A program made the position numbers and the translations under genes. 24,204 nucleotides of DNA from Saccoglossus kowalevskii (lineage: Eukaryota; Hemichordata; Enteropneusta; Harrimaniidae): assembly GCF_000003605.2 (NCBI RefSeq), contig NW_003140811.1:339991-364194 (forward strand), written 5' to 3'. The notes beneath the pieces are model-generated. The model was not told the DNA's origin, made no database searches, and worked only from the letters and a program-made list of their open reading frames with translations. Positions 12,601 to 18,793 of this stretch are shown here, in pieces (position 1 is the first letter of the stretch; each line of letters opens with the position of its first letter).

Positions 12601-15600
12601 TTGTACCTGTATTATGGTATTTGGAACAATGAATTCTGTAACTGGGAAGTATAGGATGCTATTTGAGGGACAAGACCATTTTCTAAAAGTTATGGTTTAT
12701 TTTCAGCAATAGTTCTTTGCGGTTTGAAATATAGTTAGAATTGGCCTATTCCAAAAATGATGGCCTATATCAAACTACACACCCCTATTCCCCTATTTTA
12801 CATAACACCATAAATTTATGCTATGCAAAGAACATTACTGATACAACTGTCATTCCGTGAATAGGCTTTTACAAGCTAGATAGATGGAAAACAACTCACC
12901 ATTATACACCAGCCAACACAGTGGTTCCCTAGGCAACACCACCTGGGTGATAAGCCGGAGAAATGCCAAAATCTTGATGCACTGGGTAACTGACTCTATG
13001 TTCTGCAGTTGTGAATCGATGAGCAAGACCACTTGATAGTTGCAGATGCTCTTACCATACAATGCACGGAACTGTAGAGATAAAAAAATGCAAGTTGATG
13101 GGTTGAGATGTCTGTCAAAAAATGTTTCCTGAGTGTATGATGGAAAGCAGAGTTGAAATCAGCTTGTTCAAGCACAAAAATGAAGATGAAACACTGAAAT
13201 CTCTGCATTGAACTAGATATTTTGATGGCTGAATTATAGAATTCCACTTTTCCCCAGCATAGAAAGCTTATTATCAGCTTGGAAACTTAAAATTAGACTA
13301 TTTTTATGAGTAACAAATAATAATTGAGTGATTTGAATTACATCTCAAATTATTGAAAAATAATATTATTATAGGGAAACTGCAAAGTATGCATGAAGAA
13401 AGGTCAGTGGGAGTATCGCCCGATGAGTAGTCAAGGTCGATGTAAGCACATACTGTAATGTCTAAGTGAATATTTTGAGGTCTCTATGTAATAACCTTGT
13501 TATTATTAGTACATCTTTCTGACTACATGTAAAAATAGTCAGCTCATACTAAATTTGAAGCTGAATTAGAAATTTATGATGACAACATTAGTTATAAGTT
13601 CAAATATATGCAAGGCACTAAAGACAGCTTTGTTGTCAACTGATTAGGGTAAAGTTACTAATTTTATTTCTAAGCTTTAGTCTTGTTTGTTTCGTGTTCA
13701 TTGATTTAGTGTATGTTTTCTCTTTCATGTTGAAATCTGTGTCAAGTAAAATATCTATCTATCTCAATGTATGAAAAACTGAAAAGGTGATGACAACTAG
13801 TGGCACTTTTTTGCTATGAACTTTGATTTGAAAATATCATGTACATGTATTCATTCAATATTTAGAATTCCCATTTCCTAATAAGGTAGGATGTAGATAT
13901 CCTGTGCGAGTATGGGACTGTGGATGCTGTGGCACAAAGTGCATTGTAATATTCAAAACTTACTGTTAGGCTTGCATGTTTAGTTTCCATCCCATCAGGA
14001 AAGAAAAGATCTTTGACAGTTTCGATGTCTGTGATGTCTTCTATCTGACGATCACCGAACTGCTGTAAATATCTTCCAAAACACTGCCAAAGTGCCATGT
14101 CATATTCCTGCAAAATAAACAAGCCATGCATGGCACAGTCCCAGTTAGTTATCGAATTTAGGATATATAGTTTTGTTTATAGTAATATAGCTGGAATATA
14201 AACATGTCAGGAATATGATTATGATGATTGTTTAACATTTAAATGATTGACATTTGTATCTGATCGAGTATTGAGAGATATTGCTCTGGAACAGCATTAA
14301 TTAAAACAAAATCAGCCATTTTGAATACATGTATAATGAATATATAAAGTTTGAACATAGTCAGTCAAAGAATGTCAGAGATATTAAAATAAAATGGCCA
14401 CTAGTCAACCATTATGAATCTGATCTAAAAAATAAAATAATGTGCATCAGGAACCCGTAATGTCTAATGTATGTACCAAGTTTTAACAAAATCCATCCAT
14501 AAATGCCAGAAATGCTTGATATTTGATGAATTTTTAGCTCAAAAATGGCCACCATTCGGCCATTTTTAATAGGATCGTCAAACCAATATATCTGTATATC
14601 AATGACATGATGTATAATATTTAAAATTTGAACATAATCAGTCACAGCAAATCAGAGATATGGCACTAGAGCCACATTCATTAAAAAAAAATGGCCGCCA
14701 GTTTGAACAAAATCCATCTGTAAACAGCCAAGAAATGCTTGATTTTGATGATTTTTAGAACAAAAATGGCCGCTATTCGGCCATCTTGAATCAGATCAGG
14801 AAACAAATTGATGTGCATATGTATAATATCATGTATGATGTATGTGTGAAGTTTGATTGTGATTGGTCCAGGCATTTCTTAGATACAGGTCCGGATGCAC
14901 ACACGCAGGGATGCATGGAGGTCAAAACATAAGTCCCCATTTTCGAACTGCGTTCGAACGGGGACTAAAAACATTGCCGATATAATATAGTTCACAGTGA
15001 CCAATAACATGAATGAGATATGACATACAAACTGTATTTTATTGAGAGAATTAAAGACAAAAAAATGCCCGTTAGTATACATCACCATTAGGATTTTTTA
15101 TGACATCATAGCTTTACATTATGACATGATAATGTAACATGTTATCACATGATAATGTAAACCTTTTTTTCCTATAAATCCATTTCAAATTCAACTAAAT
15201 ATGTATAGCTTTGATGGTGGTGATATATAACAACAATAATGAATCCCTTACAGCATCATACTGGATTTAAAAAAGGTTCTAGACACAAGGTGAAGCCTTA
15301 CACATTTATCTTGCACTAATGCAGTAGACAATGTGAGGAATTTATAATTGTTTAAATAACAAGGAGCGGATGGGGATGTGCAAAATAATGTCGCTGTCGG
15401 GCCCAATATTTAAACGAATATCCCAGTTCGAGCTCTGTTATCACATATTATGGCAGTCTTTTATTAAAATTATAATAGTGATACATATGGGAAGAAAGAA
15501 ATTGAATGAGTGGTTAGCGTATCAATGATGCTTGTATTTCAGTGGCGTATAGACTGATCAATGAAGTGCACTATATAGAAAACCTGCTCACATGTAATTT

Positions 15601-17069
15601 TGTTGTTAAAATTGACCAGAATTTAAGAAAGTGATTAAAATGTGGCCAATAAACATCTCAATTGAATATGACTGATTTACACACAATCTTAATTGTTTAA
15701 ATGCAGTAAAATAATCATAACATGGTAATAATTACATTTAAAGGACAGTAGTTTTCCCATGCAAAGTATATAACATGTAAAATACATTTTTTGTGAACAT
15801 AAATTTGAAAGTGTATTGTGTTATGACCACTGCCCTTTAATAAAAAAAAAATAAAAATAACTTGTACTTACTTTGACAGAAACCAAGAAATCTCCCATTT
15901 CAATAAGCCTTGTGAGATACAACATACGTGGCAAACGTTCCTCATATTTGTTCCACAGTGCGAACATAGAATCTGCACTGTAAAATGACAGAAACACAAA
16001 TACTGGTGTATGTAAATGGCAAAAAGTAAATGAATTTAGATCTTTGAGTAGTACATAATCCATAACCCAATTTCTTTTAGTTCTATGCCCATATTAAGCT
16101 GCACTATTACCGGTATATTAAAACTACAAGACTGAATTCGTTGAGTGTGAACTATGTATTGATGAGTCAAAGCAGCACAGTTACTTATAAACTGAAAATC
16201 CAAATAAATTGATCAGTGCTATTTTTTATAATTTGCTGATATTTCATTGCTATTACTTTAATAATACTATGCAGAGCAGGGGTCAAAATTAATTAAGGTC
16301 AGCCAACCTTGAACATATTTCACCTGGGACAGGTAAAAATAAACTACCTGTCCTTCTGGGCAGGTGAACAATTACTTAAAGTTTTTACTAACTTTCAAAA
16401 TTGGGTTGTCCAAAATTGTTAATGTCCAGAAAATTGCCTACAGATTTGTTAATGACATAATGTGAGCCAGGAAACAAAATAATATTTTGAATAACATGTC
16501 ATAATATATCTTGCTAGGGACAGGTACATCAATTAGGACAGATACTTTTATTTACCAACCAGTCCAAAGGACAGGCAAATTTAATTTTTAATTTCAGCGC
16601 TGCACTTTCCAAACGTACAGTGTACATCGCATTGTCATATAGTACTCACAAATCCCTGTGCCAAAACCTCTGATTAATAGTTTTCCGTCATTTCGACACT
16701 TTTACAATTTAAAGTAAGAAATTGGTCGTTATGAAAGAGTTCCTTTTGTACCCCGGCCCAATCCTAACTCCTAACCCTCCCCTCAAGTGCCTCCAAATTT
16801 AACTGTATATGCCCCTCTAAACACTGGAGCTAAACATCCATGGGTAAACATTGATCGCGATTCGGAAAAACATTGATGACTTACGCTCGAGAACAAGCCT
16901 CGTCATCCTTTCTTACGTAGGTCGGTGAGACCTTCCTTTTCATAAACTGGATAAACAACTTGCACTCATCTTCAAACGCTGCAATCACTGGATTTTTCTT
17001 GCCGGTATAAAACGTGGAAGGCGGTTGTTTAACATTCTGTGCAGCTTTGTGCTGCAGAACCACCGCCAT
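514..17069 (-). CDS. CFAP54: CFAP54, cilia- and flagella-associated protein 54, N-terminal 1196 residues (25 exons, runs off left edge)
   Basis: CFAP54 (FAP54 in Chlamydomonas) is a scaffold of the C1d projection of the central apparatus in motile cilia; loss in mouse gives a primary ciliary dyskinesia-like disease. Coding exons, in order: 16885-17069, 15872-15977, 13964-14107, 12900-13071, 12213-12271, 11961-12104, 11307-11420, 10085-10186, 8795-8860, 8534-8644, 7833-8034, 7452-7666, 6471-6627, 5990-6078, 5558-5692, 5285-5435, 4917-5018, 4279-4505, 3781-3993, 3246-3401, 2599-2769, 2375-2467, 1915-2097, 1167-1309, 514-661. All introns are GT-AG, phases agree throughout, and the total is 3588 nt. 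Recognition rests on blocks shared with vertebrate CFAP54: QCFGRYLQQF, GKSICNYQ, LEYLLWACMCMESS, LYTAVCQCYYDS, FARRAL, LPWPRT and YVFAVAAY. Residues of about 80-470 are the conserved N-terminal domain; about 990-1090 look like a fibronectin type III fold. The rest of the protein lies left of the window. Confidence 0.95.
662..1166. other. CFAP54 intron between exons 24 and 25, no feature seen
   Basis: AT-rich intron without a recognisable exon, repeat or RNA gene. Confidence 0.6.
1167..1309 (-). CDS. CFAP54: CFAP54 coding exon 24
   Basis: Encodes residues 1100-1146 plus two bases: AAYQVQCYSIAQTACDVLWQ, then HFVAPAPP. It matches the vertebrate VAYQVGNYELAKKVFSPVWD region. Acceptor TTTCACAG, donor GTTAGT, phase 2 out. 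Confidence 0.92.
1310..1914. other. CFAP54 intron between exons 23 and 24, no feature seen
   Basis: AT-rich intron; nothing recognised on either strand. Confidence 0.6.
1915..2097 (-). CDS. CFAP54: CFAP54 coding exon 23 (fibronectin III-like, part 2)
   Basis: Encodes residues 1039-1099. LSVSGLSPSERYVFAVAAYT has the late-strand signature of a fibronectin III fold (Leu, then Tyr-x-Phe-x-Val-x-Ala). GDTSKPILA follows, as in the vertebrate protein. Acceptor ATTGTAG, donor GTGAGT. Confidence 0.96.
2375..2467 (-). CDS. CFAP54: CFAP54 coding exon 22 (fibronectin III-like, part 1)
   Basis: Encodes residues 1008-1038: VAWYRLFARTASGSNVKVRL, then NDYFLPGTGNQ. It matches the vertebrate VSWYCVFGRSAEG and VKARLND blocks. 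Phase 0 at both ends; acceptor TTTTGCAG, donor GTATTG. Confidence 0.95.
2599..2769 (-). CDS. CFAP54: CFAP54 coding exon 21
   Basis: Encodes residues 951-1007: EAMNLITKAQDQEY, a proline-rich APPAPLLLCRTDS, then VFKPAPFNPAEK. It parallels the vertebrate EAVNLIQKA ... PPPPILLSRT ... LKPAPF order. The last part begins the fibronectin III-like domain. Acceptor TATGTAG, donor GTAAGA. Confidence 0.95.
2770..3245. other. CFAP54 intron between exons 20 and 21, no feature seen
   Basis: Short open frames occur but show no splice or homology support. Confidence 0.6.
3246..3401 (-). CDS. CFAP54: CFAP54 coding exon 20
   Basis: Encodes residues 899-950: SYIENVDELSNRCNKNLISK, then ALFYMQKALSAFRDG and LQPTLQ. 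Phase 0 at both ends. Acceptor CTCTGTAG, donor GTTTGC. It leads directly into the EAMNLITKAQ block. Confidence 0.9.
3519..3576. repeat. Short tandem repeat, three copies of about 20 bp
   Basis: Three adjacent near-copies of TTATGCCATGTGATTAACTA, the middle one about three bases shorter, inside the CFAP54 intron 3402-3780. Confidence 0.75.
3781..3993 (-). CDS. CFAP54: CFAP54 coding exon 19
   Basis: Encodes residues 828-898: ELRDHLNVCMDSEDKD, then AVRNLIMDLHMELLFMYHRV and a lysine/serine-rich tail SKSKKSRKGKE. Phase 0 at both ends; acceptor ACTTTTTAG, donor GTATAG. Confidence 0.9.
4279..4505 (-). CDS. CFAP54: CFAP54 coding exon 18
   Basis: Encodes residues 752-827: a polar start (SAGGKSPTKSITSEGRDTG), then a helix with SLTILQQSAKDQLLLARDIL, ending DVGWVK. 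Acceptor CATTTGCAG, donor GTAAGG, returning to phase 0. Confidence 0.9.
4506..4916. other. CFAP54 intron between exons 17 and 18
   Basis: Holds an acceptor-like TTCTTCTACAG (minus strand, near 4701) followed by about 30 open codons, but no donor that keeps the frame. Not called as an exon. Confidence 0.5.
4917..5018 (-). CDS. CFAP54: CFAP54 coding exon 17 (Ser/Gly/Lys-rich linker)
   Basis: Encodes residues 718-751, GKGKSKSGVGDSASMTGRMS to VSSGAAK, a disordered linker between conserved blocks. Phase 1 at both ends fits its neighbours. Acceptor GTCTGTAG, donor GTATTG. Symmetric, so it could be skipped without changing the frame. Confidence 0.8.
5285..5435 (-). CDS. CFAP54: CFAP54 coding exon 16
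   Basis: Encodes residues 668-717 plus one base: WVHILSIVHEVMYWCGISLV, then DPAVTAEVALRLALVLE. It corresponds to the vertebrate HDVLLHFNISYIDP and LRLALILE stretch. Acceptor CTTAACAG, donor GTTAGT, phase 1 out. Confidence 0.92.
5558..5692 (-). CDS. CFAP54: CFAP54 coding exon 15
   Basis: Encodes residues 623-667: VTVDRDMIVDATLFLWNKCK to YLQRMDNPGK, phase 0 at both ends. Acceptor ATTCTTTAG. The donor GTACAC departs from consensus after +3, but the reading continues smoothly into exon 16 (PGK then WVHILSIVHEV), the expected CFAP54 order. Confidence 0.9.
5990..6078 (-). CDS. CFAP54: CFAP54 coding exon 14
   Basis: Encodes residues 593-622, including DDMINLAELLNSCVHDPVG. The nearer AG (CTCAG) gives an in-frame stop, so I chose the acceptor CGTGAAG after a long T-tract; this keeps the frame and restores phase 0. 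Donor GTGAGT. Confidence 0.82.
6079..6470. other. CFAP54 intron between exons 13 and 14, no feature seen
   Basis: A 12-base A-tract at the exon 14 side (T-tract on the gene strand) and a short GT run near 6172; nothing else. Confidence 0.6.
6471..6627 (-). CDS. CFAP54: CFAP54 coding exon 13
   Basis: Encodes residues 541-592 plus one base: EMQDPYYAADEKALEILLAM, a short basic stretch, then an acidic/serine run and PPPPTQ. Phase 0 in, phase 1 out. Acceptor CTCCTATAG, donor GTTAGT. Placed by reading frame and splice sites more than by homology. Confidence 0.85.
6628..7451. other. CFAP54 intron between exons 12 and 13, no feature seen
   Basis: 824 bp of AT-rich sequence. Exon phases on both sides agree without a missing exon. 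Confidence 0.6.
7452..7666 (-). CDS. CFAP54: CFAP54 coding exon 12
   Basis: Encodes residues 469-540 after a glycine-rich start (GGGGHSPRSPQQ), then SLHSVVKFIKWSYNYEQW and ALVELALEHIK. The start is low-complexity; the rest is helical and CFAP54-like. Acceptor GGATTACAG, donor GTAAGT, returning to phase 0. Confidence 0.9.
7833..8034 (-). CDS. CFAP54: CFAP54 coding exon 11
   Basis: Encodes residues 402-468 plus one base: LPWPRTPAEKLLADMFEGSA, then AAQFLAILETIADSTRRMLL and DVFSELFFAGVELIS. It closely matches the vertebrate LPWPRT to VSELFMAGKELL region. Acceptor TTTGACAG, donor GTATAT, phase 1 out. Confidence 0.96.
8035..8533. other. CFAP54 intron between exons 10 and 11, no feature seen
   Basis: A 90-codon minus-strand open frame (8070-8342) is hydrophobic and has no splice support; taken as chance. 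Confidence 0.6.
8534..8644 (-). CDS. CFAP54: CFAP54 probable extra exon 10 (37 residues)
   Basis: Phase 0 at both ends, 111 nt and open: NAPTIIIANDGRLVWRKTAK, then a basic stretch QRRDELVKKHGN. It is richer in G and C than the surrounding intron, like the proven exons, and has a consensus donor GTGAGT and acceptor CCTTAATTAG. No vertebrate equivalent comes to mind. Symmetry in phase means it can be included or skipped without a frameshift. Confidence 0.62.
8795..8860 (-). CDS. CFAP54: CFAP54 probable extra exon 9 (22 residues)
   Basis: Phase 0 at both ends and open throughout: KTELSDLEKQLEKIVYFQLM, then GE. The donor GAA|GTGAGT is consensus; the acceptor CTTTATAAAG follows a T-rich tract on the minus strand. 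I recall no vertebrate counterpart at this point, since exon 8 should run into the LPWPRT block. It could be a lineage-specific insertion, a cassette exon, or a false exon. Confidence 0.5.
8861..10084. other. CFAP54 intron between exons 8 and 9
   Basis: 1.2 kb of AT-rich sequence. AGTGACTGA (9512-9520) and TCAGTCACT (9576-9584) form a small inverted repeat, and similar CAGTC-rich sequence lies near 9080-9110. No exon or RNA gene recognised. Confidence 0.55.
10085..10186 (-). CDS. CFAP54: CFAP54 coding exon 8
   Basis: Encodes residues 309-342, VGVMVYKRAVFDTRKKPKG through LLRPKTRSNLKDFQS. It matches the vertebrate segment with MIFKRGVFESRRK and FRPKLRINLKE. Acceptor TACCATAG, donor GTAAGT, phase 0 at both ends. 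Confidence 0.93.
10312..10528. mobile_element. Foldback (MITE-like) element with TA flanks
   Basis: The two ends are inverted copies for about 50 bp: TATACTGTAAAA on the left and TTTTACAGTATA on the right, continuing with similar ACTGGTTTTAA / TTAAAACCAGT sequence. If the flanking TA is the target duplication, the element starts TACTGTAAAA, as expected of a non-autonomous Tc1/mariner-type element. Inside, AAAACCCA-TGAATATG occurs twice in direct order. It lies in the CFAP54 intron 10187-11306, and no coding capacity is seen. Confidence 0.6.
10738..10932. repeat. 65-bp tandem repeat, three copies
   Basis: Copies start at 10738, 10803 and 10868, each beginning CATAATTGCTTAAAAA. The second and third are identical over 65 bp; the first differs at a few positions. 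The identity points to a recent duplication. It sits in a CFAP54 intron. Confidence 0.95.
11307..11420 (-). CDS. CFAP54: CFAP54 coding exon 7
   Basis: Encodes residues 271-308, MFARRALNKINELSQLEK to FRQAAVK, matching the FARRALAKIDELRQLE block. Acceptor TTTTTCACAG. The donor GTGATT is weaker than usual, but the phase 0 join to exon 8 is well supported by homology. Confidence 0.93.
11421..11960. other. CFAP54 intron between exons 6 and 7, no feature seen
   Basis: AT-rich intron; nothing recognised. Confidence 0.6.
11961..12104 (-). CDS. CFAP54: CFAP54 coding exon 6
   Basis: Encodes residues 223-270 with VLEYLLWACMCMESSIPLLS and LYTAVCQCYYDS, nearly identical to vertebrate CFAP54. This is the strongest single match in the gene. 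Acceptor TTCTTCAG, donor GTGAGC. Confidence 0.97.
12213..12271 (-). CDS. CFAP54: CFAP54 coding exon 5 (59 nt)
   Basis: A short exon found by matching the expected gap between exons 4 and 6. With the carried G it encodes GTIHIYSVSRHLMTLGHSAQ (residues 203-222), which aligns with the vertebrate block GTIYIYTICRKLMVIGQSS. Acceptor CTGACCAG, donor GTGAGG, and it restores phase 0. Confidence 0.92.
12553..12670. repeat. Inverted repeat in CFAP54 intron
   Basis: TCCCTCAAATAG at 12553-12564 and its exact complement CTATTTGAGGGA at 12659-12670. Weaker pairing extends outward (CTTG / CAAG). It looks like the core of a decayed foldback element. Confidence 0.6.
12900..13071 (-). CDS. CFAP54: CFAP54 coding exon 4
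   Basis: Encodes residues 146-202 plus one base. Contains GKSICNYQVV, SVTQCIKIL and RLITQVVLPREPLCW, all close to the vertebrate protein. Acceptor TCTCTACAG, donor GTGAGT, phase 1 out. Confidence 0.95.
13072..13963. other. CFAP54 intron between exons 3 and 4, no feature seen
   Basis: About 0.9 kb, AT-rich, no repeat or exon recognised. Confidence 0.6.
13964..14107 (-). CDS. CFAP54: CFAP54 coding exon 3
   Basis: Encodes residues 98-145 in phase 0, with EYDMALWQCFGRYLQQF followed by DLFFPDG. Both are strongly conserved CFAP54 blocks. Acceptor TTTTGCAG, donor GTAAGT. Confidence 0.95.
14290..14965 (-). repeat. Composite interspersed repeat, copy A (tandem units of about 150 bp)
   Basis: Read on the minus strand, it opens with GGGGACTTATGTTTTG at the 14965 end. 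It then holds about five degenerate units, each with a TATCT start, GGATTTTGTTCAAA-like and ACATACATTA-like blocks, and a GGCCATTTT end. The same head and units occur on the plus strand at 23798-24204. The low-coordinate boundary is approximate. It lies in the CFAP54 intron 14108-15871 and encodes no credible protein. Confidence 0.75.
14933..14965. repeat. 33-bp near-palindrome at the end of composite repeat copy A
   Basis: GTCCCC and GGGGAC close the ends, and TTCGAA occurs twice inside, around CTGCG. It would form a stem in single-stranded DNA or RNA. Confidence 0.7.
14966..15871. other. Remainder of CFAP54 intron 2
   Basis: CATGATAATGTAA is repeated at 15125-15137 and 15148-15160. A small GC-richer island (about 15360-15440) shows no open frame or splice support. 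Confidence 0.5.
15872..15977 (-). CDS. CFAP54: CFAP54 coding exon 2
   Basis: Acceptor TTTTACAG, donor GTAAGT. Encodes residues 62-97, including FALWNKYEERLP, which corresponds to the FNIWTKYAPRLP block of vertebrate CFAP54. Ends in phase 0. Confidence 0.9.
16276..16603. mobile_element. Small inverted-terminal-repeat element with GGACAGG hairpin
   Basis: The left end GCAGGGGTCAAAATTAA and the complement of the right end (GCAGCGCTGAAATTAA) match at most positions. Inside, GGACAGG-type motifs recur. GGACAGGTA (16327-16335) pairs exactly with TACCTGTCC (16345-16353), and outer CACCTG/CAGGTG also pair. No clear target duplication. It lies in CFAP54 intron 1. Confidence 0.5.
16885..17069 (-). CDS. 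CFAP54: CFAP54 coding exon 1 (start codon)
   Basis: Encodes residues 1-61 plus two bases of codon 62. The start at 17069 is the first ATG and sits in a CAAAATGGCGG context. The ORF begins MAVVLQHKAAQN and reaches DDEACSR before the donor GTAAGT (16884-16879). The next exon completes the split Ala codon in frame. Confidence 0.88.
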
Positions 17070-17407
17070 TTTGGCAACAAATAAGTTGCTAAGACGAAAC
17101 CAAGATTGGAAGAATGTTAGGAACGCAGTACTGAATACTGAGGTTATTTTACGTAAAATTCTGATATTTTGAATAATAATAATATATTTGAAAGATAAAT
17201 ATATATAAAATACTCAATAAAATAATAGTTTGTCGAACAAAATAAGATGAAAACACGATACGCATTTTAATAGCAATAGTTTACTACCCTTTGCAATAAT
17301 AGTCGCGACCAGGTTACCTGGCCTCGATTTAGATTATAAACCGGAAGTGTTCGGCAGCTGAGCGTTTCTGATTCGTATCGTGGAGAATACAGCAGACGAT
17401 ATTTATA
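17070..17407. promoter_or_regulatory. Shared head-to-head promoter region of CFAP54 and PUS7L
   Basis: The CFAP54 start codon (17069, minus) and the likely PUS7L first exon (near 17340, plus) lie about 270 bp apart and point away from each other. Visible sites are an ETS-type CCGGAAGT at 17341-17348, a GTTACCTGGCCTC stretch resembling one and a half RFX X-box halves (17313-17325), and AGCAAC and GTTGCC half-sites (minus strand) just upstream of the CFAP54 ATG. CpG dinucleotides are more frequent near 17300-17400 than in the introns. No TATA box is placed convincingly. The promoter role is inferred from layout, not shown. Confidence 0.55.
17340..17407 (+). other. PUS7L: Probable non-coding first exon of PUS7L
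   Basis: The coding ORF has a stop (TGA, 17944-17946) in frame just before its first ATG, so transcription must begin upstream. A good donor (GTGAGT, 17408-17413) follows the CpG-bearing ETS-site segment, and an AG after a T-rich tract (17901-17902) could splice to 17903 onward, giving a 5' UTR of about 115 nt. The exact transcription start is unknown, and an unspliced leader is possible. Confidence 0.35.
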
Positions 17408-17631
17408 GTGAGTTTATTTCGGTCAGTTTATTTGCTTACTATCAACAGTAAATCCATGACATTTTCTTTGAAAAACTGTTATGGTGAGATAAGAATGAAT
17501 GTGTAAACTCTATGGCGGTATCACGGGGTAACTCGAAACTGACCCGGGCCCCGACCTTCTCAGCAGTCAACAGGCTGACTCAACTTCATTATTCATGTAT
17601 ATTGACAATATTTTTTGTGTAGGAGAGAACA

Positions 17632-17794
17632 GAGTTCCTTAAGGACCCCTCACCCCTAATCTGAACCCTAACACTCCAGCCTCCAATGTAATTCAATATA
17701 TCTCTCCCTACAAAAGACCAATTGAAATGGGGGAGGGGTACTAGTGGGTCAGTGTTGAGACTAGAGTTATGGGTGAAGGGGTCCTGAGGAATTC
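17632..17794. repeat. Foldback repeat in the PUS7L 5' intron
   Basis: The left arm (17632-17655) and the right arm (17771-17794) are imperfect inverted copies sharing GGACCCCT(T)CACCC. Shorter pairings continue inward (AACACT / AGTGTT) with a GGGGGAGGGG stretch in the middle. A related GAGTTCCTT...TACCCC stretch lies near 16737 in CFAP54 intron 1. Confidence 0.6.
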
Positions 17795-17949
17795 TTACCG
17801 AGAGAACTTCATTCAATCACTGTACAGATTACTTGTGTTTATTAATTCCCATCTGCAATGCATATAATCAGGTGTCGCTTTTTTCCATTTTTTATTGAAA
17901 AGACTGACTCCATTAGTGTTCAATGAGCAGAAAGTGCAAAGAATGACAA

Positions 17950-18793
17950 ATGGCTGAAGTGGCATCAACATCAGTAACCGACTTTGGTATGGTACACTTC
18001 CTATCAAACCATAGTGGATTTAATGGCAAGATTAAAGAACGGTACAAAGATTTCAGAGTCACAGAGTTAACAGTTGAAGGGGGTGCTGTCTGTCTTTGTC
18101 TGAATGGGAATGTTGAGAATCCTGTGAGATCACATACTGTCCATGATACCTGTTCACAATCCATTAACCAAGACAGAAAAGTTTTTGAGTATTGGAAAGG
18201 AAAAGATGCTGCTACATTGCAAGCTACTTTATGTGAGGTTTTAAAAAATGAAGAGCCACTTTTAAAACTCAACATATTTTCAGAGAAAATAAATAATGAT
18301 GCTAATCACCACGGTGACAATCAAAATGATGAAGATTGCATCTCACTTGGGCTATTTAACGAAAAGGAACAACGAGCAAAGCTTCACCACTGTGTGAAAC
18401 AGCTCCACCCACATTTAAAAACAACAACATCTAGAAATCAGGAGAGTAGCTATGAAATTTTTGCTTCCAGTGATAGAAATTATTTTGAATTTAAAACATT
18501 GTTGTCTGCTGATCAGGTGAATAATTTGTTGAGGTTCATTGATGATAAAAATGCAAGTAGCATGTTAAAGCTGCAAGTTGGAAAATGTAAAGAGAGGAGG
18601 ACTAGAATCCATCGCCTGATTGCCAAATACTACGGTGCTATGGTGGAAACTAAAACATTTGTCGGTAATTTCAAAGGTGTAACTCCTCATGAGAAATCTT
18701 CTATTGTGGTGAGATTTCGTGAAAAGTTCCATCAACAGAAAGGAAAGAAAAGAAAACATGCTGTGGGTGAAAATAAAGAAGACATATACACAG
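17950..18793 (+). CDS. PUS7L: PUS7L coding exon 1
   Basis: Encodes residues 1-281 plus one base. It holds the N-terminal [13 protein letters not shown] segment, a poorly conserved acidic/polar stretch (about 50-140), and the R3H-type motif at 217-221. It ends ENKEDIYT before the donor GTAGAA (18794). The 289-residue open frame runs eight codons past the true exon end. Confidence 0.93.

Noticed and set aside
14412-14875. Two minus-strand open frames that translate into similar peptides (GR-x-x-AIF-x-LKI and WIL-x-KL)
   Set aside because: They are translations of neighbouring units of a DNA repeat. The similarity comes from the repeat; the frames break and no start or splice context supports a protein.
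17913-18275. 120-codon minus-strand open frame
   Set aside because: Shadow of PUS7L coding exon 1.
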